A stretch of 64,000 bases of DNA from Apophysomyces variabilis. Lineage: Eukaryota > Mucoromycota > Mucoromycetes > Mucorales > Mucoraceae. This document shows, piece after piece, positions 57,021 through 64,000 of the stretch (the stretch's first letter is position 1; the number at the start of each line of letters is the position of its first letter). The notes below the pieces were generated by a model. It was not told where the DNA came from. It made no database searches and saw nothing but the letters and a program-made list of their open reading frames with translations. The position numbers and the translations under genes are program-made. The stretch lies in the NCBI GenBank assembly GCA_002749535.1, contig MZZL01000393.1, positions 197,103 to 261,102 of the forward strand, given 5' to 3'.

Positions 57021-58170
57021 TTAGGCTGACTTTTGCATGGAGGATGTACGGCGTCTCTCAATCTTAGCCTGCTTGGACTCCTTGACACGCTTAGCAAGCA
57101 ACTGCTTGTACTCAGCCTCGGCCTCACGAGAAGCTTCAATTCTTCTACGCTTAATGGCGTTTCTGTGTCGTCTACGCTGAAGAGTAAGAGGTGTAACCAA
57201 ACGTTGGATCTTGGGAGCCTTGGTGAAAGCCTTCTTTTCAGCGTTCTTGGGCTGGATTTCACGACGGATGACATACTTGCGAACATCGTCTTCCTTGGTC
57301 AAGTTCTATATACACATACAAAAGAGAAATATCAAATCAGTTCATGCAGTCCTTCCCAAACAAATCACCCCTATCATTTCCCAAAATAATTGAAAAGAAG
57401 TATCTTACAAAGAACTTGCGGATCTTGGTGGCACGCTTGGGACCAAGGCGCTTAGGGACGGTGGTGTCAGTAAGGCCAGGAATATCCTGCTCGCCCTGCT
57501 TGACAATGACAAGCGACAAGACAGACAAGTCGGAAGAGACGATGCAACCACGGACGGACTTTCTCTTGCGCTCACCAGTGCGGCGGGGACGGTAGCAAGA
57601 GTGGCCCTTGCTCAACAACAAGCGCACACGGTGGGGCAAAAGAACACCCTGCTTCATGGGGAAACCTTGCTTGTCGTTACCACCAGAGATACGGAAAACA
57701 TAACCCTTGAATTCATCGCCGAGGGAATCACCAGCCACTTCCTGGGACATGCGCTTGTCGTAGAAAGCGCGACTAAGTAGAAGAACAAGGTGTAAATTAC
57801 GGCGTTCGTTTAATTTCCAGATAAGAAAAGAGAAATGGAACTCACAGGCGGCGTTCGTCGTCGATTTCGATCAACTTTTGGCAACCGGTGGCCGGGTTTG
57901 CGATGTTCAGCTAAAATAAAAGAATCAGGATTAGCATCAGTAACCATACTATGAACGCAATGCATCGTTCTCTCTTTCTCTCTATATATACTGTCTCTTG
58001 TCATTCTCTAAGGTCGCCTCTGTTCCACTCCCCCCTTTTTTTTTTCTTCTGTGTATGCATCCATCCATCCATCCATCCATTTCTTTTCGCAATTGAATAA
58101 TTTCCATCCTTTTGCTAAACGTATCTCTCCCCTACTATCTGTATATCGCTTGGTAGTACAGTACCTTCAT
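57021..58170 (-). CDS. RPS6: 40S ribosomal protein S6 (eS6)
   Basis: Four coding exons. Exon 1 is only ATGAAG (58165-58170). A roughly 255-nt intron (GTACTG...TTTTAG) follows, then [98 protein letters not shown] and [17 protein letters not shown]. After a further intron comes [18 protein letters not shown] and the basic C-terminus ending [12 protein letters not shown] at 57021. The C-terminal RRRTSS is the S6-kinase/TOR target region, present but short as in other fungi. It is a component of the small ribosomal subunit. Confidence 0.97.
58055..58080. repeat. (CATC)n microsatellite in the first RPS6 intron
   Basis: About six tandem CATC units. It lies in intron 1 on the coding strand of RPS6 as (GATG)n. 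Confidence 0.9.
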
Positions 58171-60635
58171 GTTGATGCTGGAAGAGAGAGAGCTCGGCCT
58201 GACTGGCGGAGCATCTTCGAAAGGCCTCTCGCGCCTCCTCCGCACACACCCCGTCAAGCGGACATTCAAATGGGGAAACTCTCTGTTAAAATATATCAAC
58301 TCACAGATCAGAAACAAGTCATCTATAGCTAAAACTGCCTCTTTTTTCTAACCATATCACTTACATTTAACCTTACAAAAATTGTAGGCATTCTAATCAA
58401 TGAATAGAAAGCTCGTTCTCGGCTGCTAACCACGTATGTATCTTTAAATTATACAAGCATTGTTAGATACTTTACAAGTTATTTAATTGTGGAGTCCTCT
58501 TTGGACTGTAATATACTGGCATGACAAAATCAAACCAGACCAAATCAATAGCAATAGGTGGGTGTCTCGCGATCAAGTGCTTATGATGTTCGGATATTCA
58601 TGTTACATCGATATGCTTCTGTTGTTATGTATTCTCTATTTTTCTATATAAGGTTGAGATGGTCCTAAAGAATTGATAAGGGCAGAATGGGATCAAGACA
58701 GTTTTCTTCTTTTCAAATATATGTAACACATAAAATGCAATTAGTTCAGTTATAATGTTCTAGCTTGTTCATTAAACTCCAGCAGAAAACAATATCCGAA
58801 AGGGCGAATGTGTTGTCGAAAACAAGAAGTCTGCTTTTTTTTGCTGTATTTTCGGTAATGCTGCAATACCTTTACAAGATCCAAGATCAAAATGAAGAAT
58901 GCAATTACTTACAAGGAATAATTAGATAGAGTTACTCTCATTACCATGTGTTAATGTTCTGGACAACTCTCGGACAGATCCGTTTTTTGTAATGCTTTTC
59001 ACTTAATTTGATCGAGACTTTTTATCTTTATGCGCTCCGAATACATTCTGCATAGAGTAATAAAAATGGTATATGCAGAAAAACATATTCTGTACCAACT
59101 GATAAGGATCATCTACATGCATGATCTGACGCAGTAAACTTCACTTTTATCATTGGCACTCGTGACATGTCTCTGTCATCCTCCTGATACTCCAGGAAAC
59201 CGATGCCATTACGATCATTGTCACTTGTCTCTGGCCATAAGGTCGATTCCCGACGATAAATGTATTGCACTGTATGCGCGCTGTCGTCATCGGATTTCCC
59301 TTACTCAGGACTTTGTTCACGGGCCCGTCGTTGTGAGCCCAAATTTATAGAGGAACTGGGCAGGGAATTAGTTGATAAGATTGCAATCATAGTTCGAATA
59401 CGTAAAAGTACTTTAGAACCAATAGATGCGCCTACTCTCAAATTTTGCTTTGAAGCTAGCCCTCTACTAGCCCTTTTTTTTGTTACCTACATTAGCAAGC
59501 TCTCCAAAGAATAACTCCATATCCGGTCAATACTTTTTCCGGTTAGACCGTGCTCCTTCCAAATACGATTTGTTTCGGATAGCATTGAACATCAACAGCA
59601 AGAAGTCAAGCATTCGGTGACCGGCGTACCTTATTCGTTCAGCAACAAGCTATGTTGGGTTCCATGCTTGCTATGACTCTTACCGTACACAAGGAGACGA
59701 TCACAGCATATCAACTAGTTGCAATTACATAAAATGCAAGTTTGGTCAATGCAAAGTCAAAGGTTAATCATCCTGTTTTTTGATCTGTATAGAAAGAGAC
59801 GAACTGTTTACCTTTTTATTTCTTTAGTATGACAAGTCATTACACTTGAACTAAATGTTGTCTAACAGTTACATTAGTCAAAATTTTGAGTTTTGTGCCA
59901 AGCAAACAACATTTATTCTTTGTGTTCAAAACGGTAGCAATTTCTTCTTTTATTTTTTGCAAGGGGTAAGAAAGAAAACAATATACATTCTCGCCAACCA
60001 TCTTTCACTTAATCAGGTTATGTTCTTGCAAAAACGAACTACAGAAATGGGTTGTACCCCGTTTGTGGCAAGATAAATGTCAGTCATCAAGATCAGGTCG
60101 GTAAGATAAAGATGTGATATGGAAAAGATTGCTTCATGCTTTCATTCGTATGTCATTCTGTGTATGTGTGTGAATAGATGAATTCCATGACATACTCTTG
60201 ATATCTCCTCGTGATGAATTGAGTATAGCGAACAGACACATATAGACACGTTTTCTTTCCTATGAATGCATGGACGGCCGTGTGGCTCGCTGCATGCTTC
60301 TTTTGGTTAACCAGAAAAGGCAAGCCATTATTTGAGCAATGGTTTGTGCGGAAATAAACAAGTAGTACAAAGAAAGAGAGGGAGGGAAAGGGAGAGACAG
60401 AAAGAAGAAGGGGGACTTCTTATCGTCTATGCTGAGTTGAAGATGGAACCAAAATAGATGAAGCTCTCTGTATCGGATGTCGTTTTTGCCCCGGAGTGCC
60501 GACTACTTGTTTTTCCGGGTTGACTTTAAATAAATAGAGACAGAGAAATACGTGCCTTTCTCTTTCTAATGCTTCTTTCTCATCTCTTATATATTACATT
60601 AGATAATTATATATATTATTGATATATACACAGAC
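58171..60635. other. Long spacer without supported gene
   Basis: About 2.5 kb. Two overlapping plus-strand frames at 59153-59514 are open but unrecognised (contains RCEPKFIEELGRELVDKIAI). A purine-rich tract lies at about 60370-60420. It includes the RPS6 promoter (minus) and the LEA2-type gene promoter (plus). Confidence 0.4.
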
Positions 60636-61776
60636 ATGGATCATCATCATCATCAACCTTCTTCTTCTTCTTCCTCTTCATTCACAGCATCACCCTCATC
60701 ATCCACAACAAAAGCAGCAATACCTCCTTCTCACATCGAATTATCAGATCCTACAAAACCAATACCTGCTAACACTGAAAAAGTAAAACAAGTACAAGGT
60801 AGAATTAGGTCCCGACAAAAACGGAAGATTGAATAGCCTAACTCAACATATACTCTTCTGTTTTTTCTTTCTTTTACCCAGCATCCACTCCCGATCAAGA
60901 TCTAGAATCGCTAAAAACAAAAAGACCTCGTACATGGACAGATAGTAATCGATGCATTCGCTGTCTTTGTTGCGCGTGTTGTCTACCAGTCTGGGCCAGA
61001 TATTTGTGTTGGTCTATCTTGGTTGCCATACTTATCGTTGTCATCGTGCTTGGATCCATTTTTGCCACCTTTAAGATGCCGACCATGGATTTTGCCGGAG
61101 TGACCAACCTATCAAACACTTCGTCGGCCATTTCCTTGACGGGAACGACATTCAGTATCAGCTTTGGTTTGCTCATCCATATACAAAATCCAAATATTCT
61201 CTCCATTGACTTATCTGCCATTAATGCCTCGGTAAGTTCCGTCTTTTCTGTTTATTTTCTCTCACGGGTACCGCGCTCCCTTTTGTTTCTAAGCAATGAC
61301 TAAAACTTTCTTTGCTAATGCAATCCTGTTGGCTGATAGGCTTATTATCCTTTACCCAATAATCCGACATCCCGAACACCCATAGGCGGCGGGTACCTCG
61401 ATTATGAACATGTGTCACCCAAAAGTAATTATAACTTCACATTTCCATTTACGATGGTGTACAATCCAACGCTCGATACCGATCAGATGGTGTTGAACAG
61501 TATTGCAGAAAAGTGTGGCCTGCTCGGTGATAAACCCCAAGATATAACCATTGATTACGATATTCATGTCACGGCGAGAGTCCTATTCATCACCGTGCAG
61601 CCCACCATATCCTCCTCGGCTACAATGCCTTGTCCTCTCCAGGTAAGCTATTGCAAACCACTCTTTTTTAGTCTATCTAATTTTACCATATCCTATGCCG
61701 TTGCTAGAGTTCTATTATTCCCGGTCTGAACAACCAGACATTCCAAGATGTCCTTGGCAACAATGCCAGTGACTAA
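60636..61776 (+). CDS. LEA2-type (late embryogenesis abundant subgroup 2) single-span membrane protein
   Basis: Start at 60636 (MDHHHHQPSSSSSSSFTASP), a His/Ser-rich N-terminus. An intron joins KVKQVQ to ASTPDQDLESLKTKRPRT. A Cys cluster (CIRCLCCACCLPVWARYLCW) precedes a transmembrane helix (SILVAILIVVIVLGSIFATF). The lumenal or extracellular part reads FAGVTNLSNTSSAISLTGTT, FSISFGLLIHIQNPNILSID, then NYNFTFPFTMVYNPTLDTDQ and DITIDYDIHVTARVLFI. After the last intron it ends SSIIPGLNNQTFQDVLGNNA-SD at 61776. This beta-rich arrangement (paired 'v.v.NPN...I' strands) is the LEA2/NDR1-like fold, seen in fungal vacuole or plasma-membrane proteins. The Cys cluster next to the helix is a likely palmitoylation site. 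Function unknown; N-glycosylation sequons lie after the span. Confidence 0.8.
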
Positions 61777-62977
61777 ATGCAAACGTAACTTTATCTTTGT
61801 ATAATAGACAAACCCCCTTCTCTCCTTCCCTTTTTTGCCTCTCCTTACTTTCTGTACATATGTATTTGTAGTAGGAATTTATATATGATCCTTACTTAAA
61901 GTTAGAACTCTATACCATATTTAGGAACCTTATAGCGATCGGTACAAAACGGTTAAACATGGCACCCGACAAGCTGGTTTGGGCACGCTGTATTTTCATC
62001 CAATTCGATAGTACACTGAAATAAGTTTGTACCTTTTTTCCTGTCTTTCTCATTCTTCCCTAAACCGTACACAGATGCTATGATACGGTGATGGGAAGAT
62101 GTCTATTTTCACCCTGATGCTCTTTATTGCATAAGATCTACTACGAGAGAATCATCAAAAATCCATGTCCTGCTAGATGCAAGAAGAAAATGGAGACGTC
62201 GAAAGCAAAAAGAAACAGCAGGTAATAACTCTCCATGTTTGTCCGTGTAAGCACAAAAGCAGAAAATGGATCGCTATGCCTTATTAGCCAGAGCTGTATT
62301 GCAGAGACATGACTGGCTCTCCTTCCTGTTTTGTAACCGTTATGCTCAATTGCCATCGCCAGAAACTGGATAATAACCGTGATTAAAAGCAGGGATTAGC
62401 ATGGTCAAACATTTTTGTTATTGTTTCCGGGCTCATGCTAGATATAATCATTATGCATCAAGCCAGATAGATTAAATCTTGGTTAAAACCTGTCTCCCAT
62501 GCTGTAAGACGTTACATAGCCATTCTGGAATCACAATGGTTGGGTCATTTCATCTCAGTGGCTTACCATTCCTAAAATAGGTTGCATTCGCAAAGACTTT
62601 ACAAGTCTTCTATCCATTCAGCTGTACCTTTAGGGTACGCGACAATGTATGACAGAGATGGGTTGGGGAAAATCGGAAGGAAAGTGTGCGTTCAACGGAA
62701 ATTCTGCTGGTGTAACAGGGAAGAAGTAGAAAGAAAACCCATAAATACAAAACGAAAATAAGGAAATTCTTGTGTGAGGATGGTTGACAGATGCTTAGAA
62801 TTTTTAATGATATGAAAATGGCTGTGTGGAGAAAGAATTAGGCTTTCGTAGAGAAGTAAAATGCTCTAAAAAACAAAAAAAAAACAAAAAAAAACAAAGA
62901 AAAAGGAGGGTGCAATGATAAATGGTAGAGAAGGGTTGAAAGATGTGTGTGTGTGTGTGATGGGTATGACGGAAGGA
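61777..62977. other. Spacer between convergent genes
   Basis: 3' flanks of the LEA2-type gene (plus) and the Met-rich gene (minus). It contains an A-rich run at about 62870-62905 and a GT dinucleotide run near 62945-62960. No coding gene recognised. Confidence 0.5.
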
Positions 62978-64000
62978 TCAGTAATTAGTCGACCTTTGAC
63001 GGCTTCGCGTAGAGGCAGCCACGAAAGAGCTCCGTTTGTCACCGAGAGTCGTTGATGATGAAGGTACCGGTCTGCCTATTGGTAGGTCGTCGTCTTCATC
63101 CTCGTTCTCTTCTTTGATACCTCCATTGAATCGCTGTTGATTATGCCACATCGGGTTAGGAGCGTATGCCGGGTAGTATCCATGCATCATTTGCATCTGC
63201 ATCATCATCGGGTTCATCATTGGCATCATCATTGGCATTTGACCCATCATAGGCATCTGCATCATCCCCATTCGCGGACCCATCATTGGCATGCCCATGC
63301 CCATCCCATATGGATTGCCCATCATCATCATCTGTATTAACATGTCTGCTGTCAGATATCATTGGATCCAGATGCCTATCACTCTTACCTGTTGCTGTTG
63401 CATCATCTGCTGCTGCTGCTGCTCCATCATAAATCTTTCTCGTTCCAAATCCAATGACCGGTTTTTTGCACATTCTTTTTCTTTTCTCTCGTTTTCAATC
63501 TGTGAAATCACACCAACCAATCCTGCACGAGGTTCAGAAGCCTTGTTAGGTAGCTGAACGAGTGGCTGACCCATCGATCGTGCATATTCTTCTTGCATCT
63601 TCGCTGCATAATTATCACGTCTGCAATTATCCAATAAGCTGTTCTGCATCATATTGTTTTCACCAGGACGTGGCAATATTGCTTCGCTGTCTTCACTTGC
63701 ATCTCCTCCGTACATACTGCCAGTACTGTACCCAGGATAGTACGCCTCAGCTTGGCCCATCATCATTCGCGGATCAACTGACGCTGTATCCCATTGATGT
63801 AGTGAAAACCGTCTATCGCCATCGCCCATTACAGATGCTGCTCCTGATGGCCTCGAGACAAAGGAAAGAGGTCGACGAGCTGCTGTAGAGATATCCGATC
63901 GGTTTTGCAACATTGGCCGTGCCGGATTAACGCGATGTCTAGGATTCGATCTTCTACTCGCAGCATCACTAGCAGCCACACTGCTGGCGCTCGATTGGCT
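62978..64000 (-). CDS. Met/Gln-rich low-complexity protein, 5' end outside the window
   Basis: Minus-strand gene entering from the right edge; the first residues visible are SQSSASSVAASDAASRRSNP-like and the true start is not in the window. It reads NRSDISTAARRPLSFVSRPS, YYPGYSTGSMYGG, MQEEYARSMGQPLVQLPNKA and a coiled-coil-like segment (GVISQIENERKEKECAKNRS, LERERFMMEQQQQQMMQQQQ). After an intron near 63390-63345 it becomes almost pure Met/Gly/Pro (NPYGMGMGMPMMGPRMGMMQ), then YYPAYAPNPMWHNQQ and an acidic tail, ending at 62978. Repetitive composition suggests a disordered scaffold or RNA-related protein. I do not recognise the family. Confidence 0.7.

Noticed and set aside
59230..59260. GGTCGATTCCC resembling a tRNA T-arm
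   Set aside because: No partner A box or cloverleaf could be drawn around it.
63137..63340. His-rich plus-strand frame that looks like a metal-binding peptide
   Set aside because: It is the complement of the Met-codon run (CAT from ATG) in the minus-strand Met-rich gene.
1..64000. CRISPR arrays, integrases or phage-like modules
   Set aside because: No regularly spaced repeats or phage genes; the sequence is intron-bearing eukaryotic DNA throughout.

Overview
The window is nuclear DNA from a filamentous early-diverging fungus, most likely Mucoromycota (Mucorales-like). The evidence is genes split by many short introns (about 45-80 nt), A/T-rich spacers, and a gene set that mixes fungal families (Whi2-like, DUF3245, Dap1-like, Sel1-repeat protein) with families lost from budding yeast (SMG8). 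No bacterial operon logic, CRISPR array, tRNA or rRNA was found. Species assignment is inference; the gene calls rest on reading translated exons and splice sites by eye.

Layout: 0-4 kb is gene-poor and carries a decayed Mutator-like transposase on the minus strand. From 4 to 12 kb there is a membrane-anchored kelch/galactose-oxidase-type protein (minus) diverging from the cohesin regulator PDS5 (plus). A secreted RlpA-like double-psi beta-barrel protein lies at 13-14 kb. From 14 to 20.8 kb is a gene desert with one decayed retroelement-like ORF. From 20.8 to 34 kb is a dense housekeeping block: a Dap1/PGRMC cytochrome b5-like protein, UDP-glucuronate decarboxylase, an MMT-type cation diffusion facilitator, a PQ-loop protein, a metallo-beta-lactamase-fold hydrolase, SMG8 and acyl-CoA binding protein. 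From 35.4 to 40.6 kb is the most unusual locus, a large multi-exon gene with three tandem MACPF-like modules, a FAR1-like zinc-finger segment and C-terminal Sel1 repeats. A U2 snRNA gene with a TATA box follows at 41.2-41.4 kb. From 42 to 58 kb come an epoxide hydrolase, a secreted histidine acid phosphatase (MINPP type), a Lys/Ser-rich protein ending in a degenerate Rieske-like motif, TDP1, a DUF3245 protein, capping protein alpha, an RPD3-type histone deacetylase, a Whi2-like BTB protein and ribosomal protein S6. A LEA2-type membrane protein and the end of a Met/Gln-rich protein close the window.

The genes are individually transcribed eukaryotic units, not a cluster. They group by theme only: chromosome and DNA maintenance (PDS5, TDP1, RPD3), RNA processing and decay (U2, SMG8), cell wall or secreted functions (UXS, RlpA-like, kelch, phosphatase) and metal or lipid handling (CDF, Dap1, ACBP). 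Two introns appear to use GC donors, one next to an 8-nt micro-exon, which would mislead automatic gene callers.
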